A DNA stretch of 7,159 nucleotides. Source: Methanosarcinales archaeon (GTDB taxonomy: Archaea > Halobacteriota > Methanosarcinia > Methanosarcinales > Methanocomedenaceae). The notes beneath the pieces are model-generated. The model searched no databases. It saw nothing but the letters and a program-made list of their open reading frames with translations, and was not told the origin of the DNA. Positions within the stretch are counted from its first letter, which is position 1; each line of letters opens with the position of its first letter. The position numbers and the translations under genes were made by a program. The stretch is taken from contig DUIM01000126.1 in the NCBI GenBank assembly GCA_013330355.1, positions 1-7,159 of the forward strand, written 5' to 3'. Shown piece by piece: positions 1 to 6,860 of the stretch.

Positions 1-764
1 ATCAGGTAATCTATGTCCTCACCCCTGGAAACATCAGGATCGAATGGAACCACTGTGAAAAGCTCCCTGTGTATGACCATATTCCCGCCAAACACAAATG
101 GCGTCTCCTTCAACCTGGGTTCGGTCCATATTATCCTGTCAAAACCCTCGTCCATAACCTTGTACTGGCCCCAGTATTCCATCCAGGGGCTGCGTTTTTT
201 TATAGTACGGTTATCTCCATCCGGCTGAAGGTAATACCCGGCCACTGCATGGACGGTCCTGTCCCCCACCACACTGCCAATAAACTCCTTTGCCTTCTCA
301 ATGAACTGCGTGTCCTCGAATACCTCGTCGTCATCGATAAGTACAGCCAGATCCGAACCAAGTATGTGGGGAATAAAAAGGCACAGGTTGCGGATATTGG
401 AATATCCACTGAGTTGCAGCAGTGGAACATATTCATCCATGCCCCTACTTTGCAGCAGGCCGTGTATCTCTCCCAGATGGGACTGGGAGAACAGCTTTAT
501 ATCCACATCGGCAGTCCTGGAAGCTTTTTCGATAATACCAGCTACCTTCTCCTCAACCCTGTCCTCAATATCCACTGCCGTGGCCGCAGCAATCACCACC
601 ACCTGGAAATCCTTATCTTCCGGAATATCCAGGCTTTGCAGTGCTCTAAGCAGTGTACCGTCTTCATCCAGAGGGGTGGGATGGTCATACACGGCATCCC
701 CTGCTCTTACGCCATCCTTGATTTCCCGTGTCCAGTAAGACGGTATTACCATACAAACTTTCAA
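1..764 (-). CDS. GT-A fold (family 2-like) glycosyltransferase, C-terminus cut by window edge
   Basis: This is the N-terminal 254 codons of a probable sugar-nucleotide-dependent glycosyltransferase; donor and acceptor are unknown. The first strand reads MKVCMVIPSYW, as in family 2 enzymes. A hydrophobic strand followed by acidic residues (AVLIDDDEVFED, about residues 140-151) fits the DXD metal and nucleotide site. GGNMVIHREL (227-235) and RGEDIDYL (247-254) fit the acceptor-side loop and the catalytic-base ED motif. No signal peptide or membrane segment is visible in this part, so it looks cytosolic. I chose the TTG start at 764 because a strong GGGGGTGA site lies 4 nt upstream; an ATG four codons further in (752) is the alternative. 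It begins 25 nt after tldE on the same strand, so it is probably the fourth gene of the lonB operon. Odd: about 25 residues, including YDHPTPLDEDGT, separate the PSY strand from the LLRALQSL helix, where typical family 2 enzymes have only a few. The fold is fairly sure; the specific function is not. Confidence 0.8.
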   Translation of the reverse strand, partial: MKVCMVIPSYWTREIKDGVRAGDAVYDHPTPLDEDGTLLRALQSLDIPEDKDFQVVVIAAATAVDIEDRVEEKVAGIIEKASRTADVDIKLFSQSHLGEIHGLLQSRGMDEYVPLLQLSGYSNIRNLCLFIPHILGSDLAVLIDDDEVFEDTQFIEKAKEFIGSVVGDRTVHAVAGYYLQPDGDNRTIKKRSPWMEYWGQYKVMDEGFDRIIWTEPRLKETPFVFGGNMVIHRELFTVVPFDPDVSRGEDIDYL

Positions 765-768
765 AGGT

Positions 769-776
769 TCACCCCC
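769..776 (-). promoter_or_regulatory. Ribosome binding site of the glycosyltransferase
   Basis: On the minus strand the sequence GGGGGTGA matches the archaeal 16S tail complement GGAGGTGA at 7 of 8 positions. It lies 4 nt before TTG at 764 and 16 nt before ATG at 752, which favours the TTG start. It falls in the 25-nt gap after tldE, so the gene can be initiated independently on a shared transcript. Confidence 0.7.
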
Positions 777-789
777 TTTCCCGATATTA

Positions 790-2124
790 CTATCCCACTA
801 TCTTCAAGCCTGATACCTTCACCGTCGGCGTAATAATATTACCCAGTACCCTCGTGTCACGTCCCGCACCGCAGATATTATGCAGCAGTTCGAACGCATT
901 CCCGGTCACCATCATAGACTTGATCGGGCTGCCGATATCCCCGTCCTCAACCAGGAACGAATTGCGGGCTTCCACACTGAAATCCCCTGAGATGGGATTG
1001 GCTGTATGGGCTCCGATCACCGAACCTACCAGCACCCCTTTTTGCGTCTCAGCAATAATATCACTGGCCGGATACTCTATCTTCAGGTTCCTGACATCAA
1101 TATAAGTGGACTGGGTATAACTACTCCTGACCGCATTGCCCGTAGACTCCACACCATCCTTACCTGCCGTATATTTATCATACAGGTAAGTACCCAGCAC
1201 CCCGTTCTCCAGGATACGGTTGGTCCTTGACGGTGTTCCCTCATGATCAGAGCGGGCTGATCCTATACCACCTTCAAGCAGCCCGTCGTCCACAATATCC
1301 AGACCATCAGCACCTATTTTCTCTCCCAGTTTACCTGCCAGTGCCGAGCGCCCCTTCTGTATATCCTCGGAATTTAGCGAATTGATAAACGTACTTTCCA
1401 AAATATCGGCTAATGCAGCTGGTTTTAACAGAACATCTGTTTTGCATGTATCAACACCCTCACCACCTACACCTTCAAGCGCCTGTCTGGCAGCCTCGCT
1501 GCCGATGCGGTAAAAATCAATATCAAGGTTACGGGAAATATCGAACTCATAAGCAGTGGACATCTCATTACCATCCCCTGCCCTGCACTCAATAAAACCA
1601 TCGATCCTTGTAGAGGCTTCCCTCACTTCAACACCATTGGAGTTCAGTATCACATAATCAGCACCCAGACATGTGAACTTCCCTGACGTGGGTCTTGCAT
1701 CATCCAGCGATACCGCCCCATCGATCATCTTCATGGACAGGTCTATGCAGGTTTCCACATCTATATTGGCTATCCTGGGATCGTGGATGCCTTTTACCGC
1801 CCTGTAATCACAAGCCTGCGGCAGTCCGGTCCAGTCAGGGTCGCTATGCCGCACCCTTGCCGAACTTGTGGCGGATTTTGCCGCATCTACAATGCGCGCC
1901 GGATCATTTGTGGACGAAAAACCCACTGCACCATTCACCACCGCCTTGACACCAATTCCCTGTGAAAAACTTTCACTGGCAAGGTCGATCCTGTCCATCT
2001 GGATATCCAGATTAACACTGCCGGCCATAAGCCCGAATACTTCCACCTCATCGGCACCTGAGCGCTCTGCAGTTTTTTGTGCCTTTTCAGCCATGTCATA
2101 AATAATATTAATATCACTACTCAT
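790..2124 (-). CDS. tldE: TldE/PmbA, non-catalytic partner of the TldD metalloprotease
   Basis: A 444-residue protein of the TldE/PmbA (U62-like) family. In characterised bacteria it forms a heterodimer with TldD that cleaves unstructured peptides, including the microcin B17 precursor and the CcdA antitoxin. It lacks the HExxxH metal motif, as expected for TldE. The C-terminal half carries the family signature GAHTANPISGDFSVEA (371-386) followed by FLVEDGDIGSPI (390-401). ENGVLGTYLYDKYTAGK (306-322) is another typical block. The N-terminal domain (about 1-215) holds the SGADEVEVF and GIGVKAVVNGAVGFSS segments. The open frame extends 28 codons upstream, but the ATG at 2124 is preferred because it overlaps the tldD stop as ATGA and has a G-rich stretch just upstream; the extension has no family character and overlaps tldD. 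The stop TAG is followed directly in frame by TAA. The predicted protein is soluble and cytosolic. Coupling to tldD suggests equimolar synthesis of the two subunits. Confidence 0.93.
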   Translation of the reverse strand: MSSDINIIYDMAEKAQKTAERSGADEVEVFGLMAGSVNLDIQMDRIDLASESFSQGIGVKAVVNGAVGFSSTNDPARIVDAAKSATSSARVRHSDPDWTGLPQACDYRAVKGIHDPRIANIDVETCIDLSMKMIDGAVSLDDARPTSGKFTCLGADYVILNSNGVEVREASTRIDGFIECRAGDGNEMSTAYEFDISRNLDIDFYRIGSEAARQALEGVGGEGVDTCKTDVLLKPAALADILESTFINSLNSEDIQKGRSALAGKLGEKIGADGLDIVDDGLLEGGIGSARSDHEGTPSRTNRILENGVLGTYLYDKYTAGKDGVESTGNAVRSSYTQSTYIDVRNLKIEYPASDIIAETQKGVLVGSVIGAHTANPISGDFSVEARNSFLVEDGDIGSPIKSMMVTGNAFELLHNICGAGRDTRVLGNIITPTVKVSGLKIVG

Positions 2125-3467
2125 CCGCTTCCCCCCACCGTTGCCTCTCTGACCAGGATATGCGGCGACCCATCGCACACAGGCGCAAGCTGGCCGCCCT
2201 TGCCGCATCTGCCGGAAGTCATTTTCATATCACCGGCAGCCATCTGCACATGCTTTAAGATATCCAGTGTATGTCCCGACAGTGAAACATCCCGAACAGG
2301 CGTGGTCAGTTCTCCGTTTTCTACCAAAAACCCGCGCTCGGCATTGAACTGGAACACACCCTCGCCAGGATTCACCTGCCCCCCGCGGCTGCCGATCAGG
2401 TAAATACCGGCCTTTATTTCAGATAACATCTCCTCAAAACTGGAATCACCATTTTCGATATAAGTATTGCTCATCCTGATAATGGGTCTCGAAAGCCCCT
2501 GGGACCTGGCATTACCAGGCTGGCCTGTATCCGGAAATAGTGCAGCTGTCTCCCTGCTATGCAAGTACGACTTCAGCACACCCTCTTTTATCAATGTGGT
2601 GGGCCTGGATTCCACTCCCTCGTCATCAACAGGATAGTAGCCGTACCCGTGCATGGATGGGTCGTCCACAACCGATATACAGGAAGAGGCGATCTGGCTT
2701 CCGATTAAGCCTGCAAGGATGGAATTCCCCTCTGCTACATGGTCTGCCTCTGCTGCATGACCCACGGCCTCGTGGATGAACACACCTGCCAGTTCCTGGT
2801 CAAGAATCACAGGCATCCTGCCGCCTTTTGGCACACTTGCAGATAACAGGTCCCTTGCAGTATTCCCTGCCGTCTCTGCCATCTCCGGAGCGTCGTACCT
2901 GTCGAACAGCTCATAACCGCACACATTGAACTTACTCTCCCTGCCCATCTGGAACACGCCATTGCGTGAAGCCACCGCAGTTACTGCAAACCCTGTCCGG
3001 ACCAGGCTGTATGAAACCTCCACACCCTCTGAGTTACTATATTCCACTTCGGTCATACTTTCAGAATACATTACAGTGGAACTTGATACGTCCTGTACCT
3101 TTGCGCGTTTGTAAATCTCAAGTAGAAGTTCTACTTTTTCCTCAATGGGAACATCAGCAGGGTTTTTTTCAACTACCGGAAGGTCATGTATCAGAGGAGA
3201 TTCCACCCCGGCCAGTTCGATACCCTGTCTCGGAGATCTTCTATGTGCCTGGCCGGATAGCTTTGCTGCCGAAAAAAGCATGCTTTCAGGGTCCCCTATA
3301 TTGTCGGATGAGACTATACCCCAGGAGCCTTTGACCAGTGCACGGCATGCTGTTCCACTGGTATAGTTATTCGATATTTGTTCTATCTCACCATTATCGA
3401 TAAAAATGCTAAGTCCTGAACTTTTCAGTACCCTGATGTCATGGAAATCAACCTGTGGTGTGTTCAA
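2121..3467 (-). CDS. tldD: TldD zinc metalloprotease
   Basis: A 448-residue catalytic subunit of the TldD/TldE peptidase, about the size of archaeal members and slightly shorter than the bacterial ones. The metal motif HExxxH is present as HEAVGH (232-237), with the following E240 and D242 also typical. The conserved C-terminal block CGKGGQLAPVCDGSP (421-435) supplies C421, which by family analogy is the third metal ligand. Other family blocks are VFQFNAERGFLVENGELTTPVRDVSLSGHTLDIL (371-404, cited as an interval) and the VDDEGVESRPTTLI segment (280-293). The substrate is probably an unfolded or leader peptide reached through the dimer chamber. The start is TTG at 3467, 13 nt after the lonB stop; FHDIRVLKSSG at residues 8-18 aligns with the usual N-terminus, so a later start is unlikely. 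The preceding ribosome binding site (AGGGA) is weak, so translation may depend on lonB readthrough by the ribosome. The gene ends in a 4-nt overlap with tldE. Confidence 0.95.
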   Translation of the reverse strand: MNTPQVDFHDIRVLKSSGLSIFIDNGEIEQISNNYTSGTACRALVKGSWGIVSSDNIGDPESMLFSAAKLSGQAHRRSPRQGIELAGVESPLIHDLPVVEKNPADVPIEEKVELLLEIYKRAKVQDVSSSTVMYSESMTEVEYSNSEGVEVSYSLVRTGFAVTAVASRNGVFQMGRESKFNVCGYELFDRYDAPEMAETAGNTARDLLSASVPKGGRMPVILDQELAGVFIHEAVGHAAEADHVAEGNSILAGLIGSQIASSCISVVDDPSMHGYGYYPVDDEGVESRPTTLIKEGVLKSYLHSRETAALFPDTGQPGNARSQGLSRPIIRMSNTYIENGDSSFEEMLSEIKAGIYLIGSRGGQVNPGEGVFQFNAERGFLVENGELTTPVRDVSLSGHTLDILKHVQMAAGDMKMTSGRCGKGGQLAPVCDGSPHILVREATVGGSG

Positions 3468-3480
3468 AGTATATCCCTGC

Positions 3481-5412
3481 CTATTGAGGTGCCGGAACCG
3501 GTGACACTGGAATATTTTCAGTCAGACCCAGGTTCAGTTTTGGAAATGCGTATGATTTTTTTATGATTTTAATCAGTTTTTTCTTTTCAGGCCCAATAAG
3601 GCTTCTATCCAGTACCTCAGTGATATTGCTTACAGGGACGATCTCTATCTTGTCCTTGTATTCATCCTCGATCATGACATCACCCATGTTTGATTTGGGT
3701 ATGATCACGGTCTTGATACCAGCCTGGGCTGCAGCCTCTATCTTGTAGGTCACGCCGCCAACCGGAAGTACGTCACCCCTTACTGACAGCGACCCGGTCA
3801 TGGCCACTGACTGGTCAACCGGGATGTTCTCGAAAGCTGACAGCACGGCAGTAGCTATACTTATGGATGCACTGTCGCCTTCCACTCCTTCATAGGTTCC
3901 GATGAACTGGATATGTACATCCATTGACCTGGTGTCGCTGCCACTTACCTTCTTGATCAGGGCTGATACGTTATCAACAGCCTCCCTGGCGATCTTCTTA
4001 AGCATACCTGTGGCTATGATCCGGCCTTCGAGGCTGGACTGGGCAGGTGTCACCTCTGCCATTATCGGAAGCATGATCCCGGAATCGCTGCCCATAACCG
4101 CAAGGCCGTTAACTCTTCCCACCTGGCTGCCTTCCTGTTCGAACATCTTGTAATCCTTTCTCCGTTCAAGATACTGGTCGGCAAGCTGCTGTTCCACAGA
4201 CCTGGCAATGCTCTTTGCCTTAAGCACATGTTCTGCAAGTGTCATACCGGCATTTTCAGAGTGCGCAATATCACCCGCAACCCTGACAAGACCGCCCAGG
4301 TCCCTTAGTTTCAGGGTCAGGTGTCCCTTCCTGCCTGCACGCCGCCTTGCTTCCAGGATGATCTCTTCTGTGGCACTACTGTCAAAATGGGGTATTTTAC
4401 CATCCCTTACCACTTCCTGTGCCACGAACCTGACAAGTTTTTGCCTGTTCTCGACATTGTCAGGTATGGTGTCACTCATGTAGACCTCGTAACCGTAACC
4501 CTTGATCCTTGAACGCAGTGCGGGATGCATTCCCCTCAAAGCATCAAGGTTACCGGCAGTGACCATGGTGAAATCGCAGGGAACAGGTTCTGTCTTTACC
4601 ATTGCGCCCGAGGAGCGCTCGCTCTGGCCAGTGATGGAAAATTCCCTCTCCTGTAAGGCTGTCAGCAGGTTCTGCTGGGATTCCAGCCCAAGGGTATTGA
4701 TCTCGTCTATGAACAGCACACCTTTATGCGCCTTATGAATGGCTCCGCCTTCCACCCTGTCATGGGCAGGAGTTTCCAGGCCTCCGCTCTGGAAAGGATC
4801 GTGCCTCACATCACCCAGCAGGGCACCTGCATGTGCACCTGTGGCATCCACGTATGCGGCTTTTTCCTTATCTGCATTGGATACCAGTAGTTTTGGTATG
4901 TATGCCTCTTCCTTTGGCATGAACTGGCGCATGACCATAAAGATCAGTACGGCAGCGATGATACCCCAGATCAGCGTCTGGGTATAAAGTGAGTAGATAA
5001 TTATGCCGAACACGAACATCATTATGAACATGTTGCGGGCTTGCATCCGTTTTCTTGCTTCCTGTTTGTGAGCGTCCACTATCTCCTTGCCCTTGCCGGC
5101 AGGCACTACCCTGATCTTAGGTGTATTATTGTCTTCAGGATTATTATATACCAGTACATCCTGCAATTCCTCTTTTGGCAGAAGATCTGCCATGGCCTTG
5201 GCCAGCATTGACTTGCCGGTACCAGGTGTACCCAGCATCATAACGTGCCGCCGCTGGGTTGCCGCCTTCTTAACTACCTCAACTGCATGTTCCTGGCCTA
5301 TCACCTGGTCGATCAGGTCCTCAGGAACCTGGATATCGGCGGTGGATTCAATATCAAGTCCACCCAGAATGTCATCAGTGGATCCGGAATCATTGTTATT
5401 AGTATCTGCCAC
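3481..5412 (-). CDS. lonB: Archaeal LonB membrane-anchored ATP-dependent protease
   Basis: A 643-residue archaeal LonB, a hexameric membrane-bound AAA+ protease that unfolds and degrades misfolded and regulatory proteins. Order of elements: Walker A GTPGTGKS (61-68); two hydrophobic segments (about 127-144 and 147-163) that anchor the protein, inserted between Walker A and Walker B as is diagnostic for LonB; Walker B GVLFIDEI (231-238); sensor 1 TAGN (285-288); arginines R300 and R302 in HPALRSRI; and a C-terminal S16 protease domain with catalytic S514 in EGDSASIS and K557 in GGVTYKIEAA. It lacks the large N-terminal domain of bacterial Lon. The tail ends in a short proline-rich stretch (PVSPVPAPQ). 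The start is GTG at 5412, preceded by AAAGGAG at 6-nt spacing. The stop is TAG. It is the first gene of the leftward operon with tldD and tldE, and is transcribed divergently from HMG-CoA reductase. Family assignment is very secure. Confidence 0.97.
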   Translation of the reverse strand: MADTNNNDSGSTDDILGGLDIESTADIQVPEDLIDQVIGQEHAVEVVKKAATQRRHVMMLGTPGTGKSMLAKAMADLLPKEELQDVLVYNNPEDNNTPKIRVVPAGKGKEIVDAHKQEARKRMQARNMFIMMFVFGIIIYSLYTQTLIWGIIAAVLIFMVMRQFMPKEEAYIPKLLVSNADKEKAAYVDATGAHAGALLGDVRHDPFQSGGLETPAHDRVEGGAIHKAHKGVLFIDEINTLGLESQQNLLTALQEREFSITGQSERSSGAMVKTEPVPCDFTMVTAGNLDALRGMHPALRSRIKGYGYEVYMSDTIPDNVENRQKLVRFVAQEVVRDGKIPHFDSSATEEIILEARRRAGRKGHLTLKLRDLGGLVRVAGDIAHSENAGMTLAEHVLKAKSIARSVEQQLADQYLERRKDYKMFEQEGSQVGRVNGLAVMGSDSGIMLPIMAEVTPAQSSLEGRIIATGMLKKIAREAVDNVSALIKKVSGSDTRSMDVHIQFIGTYEGVEGDSASISIATAVLSAFENIPVDQSVAMTGSLSVRGDVLPVGGVTYKIEAAAQAGIKTVIIPKSNMGDVMIEDEYKDKIEIVPVSNITEVLDRSLIGPEKKKLIKIIKKSYAFPKLNLGLTENIPVSPVPAPQ

Positions 5413-5418
5413 GTTATT

Positions 5419-5425
5419 CTCCTTT
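5419..5425 (-). promoter_or_regulatory. Ribosome binding site of lonB
   Basis: AAAGGAG on the minus strand lies 6 nt before the GTG at 5412. It supports this non-ATG start and shows that the lonB message has a short leader and is not leaderless. Confidence 0.7.
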
Positions 5426-5440
5426 AATATAATTATGTGC

Positions 5441-5448
5441 CATATAAA
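5441..5448 (-). promoter_or_regulatory. Candidate TATA box for the lonB operon
   Basis: The minus strand reads TTTATATG, close to the archaeal box A consensus TTTATATA. Its centre is about 33 nt from the GTG start. A start site about 22-25 nt downstream would fall on or just before the AAAGGAG site, giving a very short leader, which is tight. The TATATAAA on the minus strand near 5490-5497 is an alternative that would leave a leader of about 55 nt. Confidence 0.4.
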
Positions 5449-5489
5449 TATGCTGTGCTTTTTTCTATATCTTTCTATCTGCTTATTTG

Positions 5490-5497
5490 TTTATATA
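5490..5497 (+). promoter_or_regulatory. Perfect TTTATATA box in the divergent spacer
   Basis: This is an exact match to the archaeal box A consensus on the plus strand. If used for hmgA, the start site would be near 5520 and the message would carry a leader of about 93 nt containing the inverted repeat at 5538-5557. Read on the other strand it is TATATAAA and could serve lonB. Which direction is used cannot be decided from the sequence alone. Confidence 0.4.
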
Positions 5498-5537
5498 CTT
5501 AATTTAGCCGGATTGCCAGTCTATTTGATTCAAGCCA

Positions 5538-5557
5538 TTTCCAGGTATCCCTGGAAA
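5538..5557. repeat. Perfect 8+4+8 inverted repeat (operator or leader hairpin)
   Basis: TTTCCAGG, a TATC spacer, then CCTGGAAA form a perfect dyad between the divergent lonB and hmgA starts. It sits 56 nt upstream of the hmgA ATG and about 125 nt upstream of the lonB GTG. As DNA, its size suits a dimeric helix-turn-helix regulator. As RNA on the hmgA leader, it would fold into an 8-bp stem with a 4-nt loop if transcription begins near 5520. Confidence 0.6.
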
Positions 5558-5582
5558 CCAGTAATATCGGTTTTCGCCAGAG

Positions 5583-5589
5583 TTAAATA
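5583..5589 (+). promoter_or_regulatory. Candidate proximal TATA box for hmgA
   Basis: TTAAATA is centred about 27 nt before the ATG at 5613, the distance expected between box A and the transcription start in archaea. If used, the hmgA message would be essentially leaderless, which fits the absence of a ribosome binding site in front of that ATG. Confidence 0.4.
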
Positions 5590-5612
5590 GATTATTGCAC
5601 AACAGTGTTTGC

Positions 5613-6851
5613 ATGAACCAGGATAAGGGGTTGTCAAAAGAGGAGATCATACAACAGGTAGTAAAAGGAGAGATGAAACTCCATACAATCGACCAGTTCG
5701 TGGATGCCATAGAAGCAGTGGACATAAGGAGAGAAGCCGCAGTTCGCATGACTGGTACAGAACTTGATAATGTGGGCAGATTCTCCATCGATGAAGCAGA
5801 AGCTGCAAAACGCAATATTGAAAATATGATCGGAGCAATCCAGATCCCTCTTGGAATTGCCGGGCCTGTTACTATCAATGGTGAATATACATGCGGGAAT
5901 TATTACTTACCCATGGCCACTACAGAAGGGGCACTGGTAGCCAGTACCAACCGGGGCTGTTCGGTGATCTCGGCGTGCGGCGGTACCAATGTCAGGATTT
6001 TCAATGACGGCATGACCCGTGCACCTGTTTTCACAGTAAAGGATGTGGTCCGGGCCAGGGAGTTCGTTGACTGGGTCAATGATCCCGGGAACTTTGAGGC
6101 CATGAAGGCAAAGGCATCCGGGACTACCAGGTTCGGGGAACTGCTTGACGTTATGCCCTTTGTGGCAGGGAACAATGTGTATCTCAGGTTCAGGTTCGAT
6201 ACCAAGGATGCCATGGGTATGAACATGGCAACTATTGCATCAGAGGCCATTTGCGATTTTCTGACAGACCAACTTGATGTGGAACTGGTATCACTTTCAG
6301 GCAATGTATGTACTGATAAGAAACCCTCGGCTATCAATAATATTTTGGGCAGGGGAAAGACTGTTGTTGCAGATGTGGTCATTCCGGGAAATGTGGTCAG
6401 GCAAAAGCTCAGGACAGAACCCGGATCAATGGCAACGGTCAATTACAAGAAGAACCTGCTGGGTTCGGCCAGGGCCGGAAGTACAGGATTTAACGCACAT
6501 GTGGCAAACATTGTTGCAGCTATGTACCTGGCATGCGGGCAGGATGCGGCTCATGTGGTGGAAGCCAGCAGTGCGATCACCAGTATGGAACTTACGGAAA
6601 AAGGCGACCTGTACTGCAGTGTGACGCTGCCTGCCATACAGGTTGGTACGGTGGGAGGCGGTACAGGTATTGCCACCCAGCGCGAGTGCCTTGAAATGCT
6701 GGGGGTGGCAGGAGCAGGAGATCCACCCGGTACCAATGCTAAAAAACTTGCTGAGATAATAGGCGCAGCAGCACTGGCCGGTGAGATATCCCTGATAGGT
6801 GCCCAGGCTGCAGGACACCTGGCGCGGGCACACAAGCAGATGGGCAGGTGA
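5613..6851 (+). CDS. hmgA: 3-hydroxy-3-methylglutaryl-CoA reductase, class I (NADPH)
   Basis: A 412-residue soluble reductase that converts HMG-CoA to mevalonate with two NADPH, the committed step towards archaeal isoprenoid lipids. Class I motifs are all present: ENMIGAIQIPLGIAGP (70-85) for substrate binding; TTEGALVAS with catalytic E105; DAMGMNM (199-205) for the cofactor; CTDKKPSAIN with catalytic K236; GQDAA with D311; GTVGGGTG (345-352); and a C-terminal GHLARAH with H402. The sterol-sensing membrane domain of animal enzymes is absent, as in all archaea. The open frame begins at a TTG at 5595, but the ATG at 5613 is preferred: neither has a ribosome binding site, and the ATG lies at leaderless distance from TTAAATA. 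A later ATG at 5673 would remove the SKEEIIQQVVKGE helix that archaeal enzymes share. The gene heads a rightward unit with a small zinc-ribbon gene and is divergent from lonB. Confidence 0.97.
   Translation: MNQDKGLSKEEIIQQVVKGEMKLHTIDQFVDAIEAVDIRREAAVRMTGTELDNVGRFSIDEAEAAKRNIENMIGAIQIPLGIAGPVTINGEYTCGNYYLPMATTEGALVASTNRGCSVISACGGTNVRIFNDGMTRAPVFTVKDVVRAREFVDWVNDPGNFEAMKAKASGTTRFGELLDVMPFVAGNNVYLRFRFDTKDAMGMNMATIASEAICDFLTDQLDVELVSLSGNVCTDKKPSAINNILGRGKTVVADVVIPGNVVRQKLRTEPGSMATVNYKKNLLGSARAGSTGFNAHVANIVAAMYLACGQDAAHVVEASSAITSMELTEKGDLYCSVTLPAIQVGTVGGGTGIATQRECLEMLGVAGAGDPPGTNAKKLAEIIGAAALAGEISLIGAQAAGHLARAHKQMGR
6847..6851 (+). promoter_or_regulatory. Ribosome binding site of the zinc-ribbon gene, on the hmgA stop
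   Basis: GGTGA, the core archaeal ribosome binding site, is formed by the last arginine codon and TGA stop of hmgA. It lies 9 nt before the ATG at 6861. A further GAGGGGG directly abuts that ATG but is too close to serve as the main site. The arrangement implies translational coupling to hmgA. Confidence 0.6.
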
Positions 6852-6860
6852 TGAGGGGGC

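Noticed and set aside
763..779. A 5-bp hairpin (AAAGG/CCTTT) around the glycosyltransferase ribosome binding site
   Set aside because: The stem is short and AU-rich with the binding core exposed in the loop, so control by this structure is not convincing.
69..833. A 254-codon open frame on the plus strand opposite the glycosyltransferase
   Set aside because: It lies antisense to a gene with clear family motifs, its translation has no recognisable domain and it has no ribosome binding site. Long antisense frames are common opposite GC-ending codons.
2125..2208. An N-terminal extension of TldE by 28 codons
   Set aside because: The extra segment overlaps tldD by more than 80 nt and has no family similarity; the ATGA overlap start at 2124 explains the gene better.
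5673..5675. An alternative hmgA start at ATG 5673 preceded by AAAGGAGAG
   Set aside because: The spacing of 2 nt is too short, and the start would delete an N-terminal helix that archaeal reductases carry.
5903..6442. A 179-codon minus-strand frame inside hmgA
   Set aside because: It is fully antisense to HMG-CoA reductase catalytic blocks; the translation is low-complexity Ser/Thr-rich and without family features.
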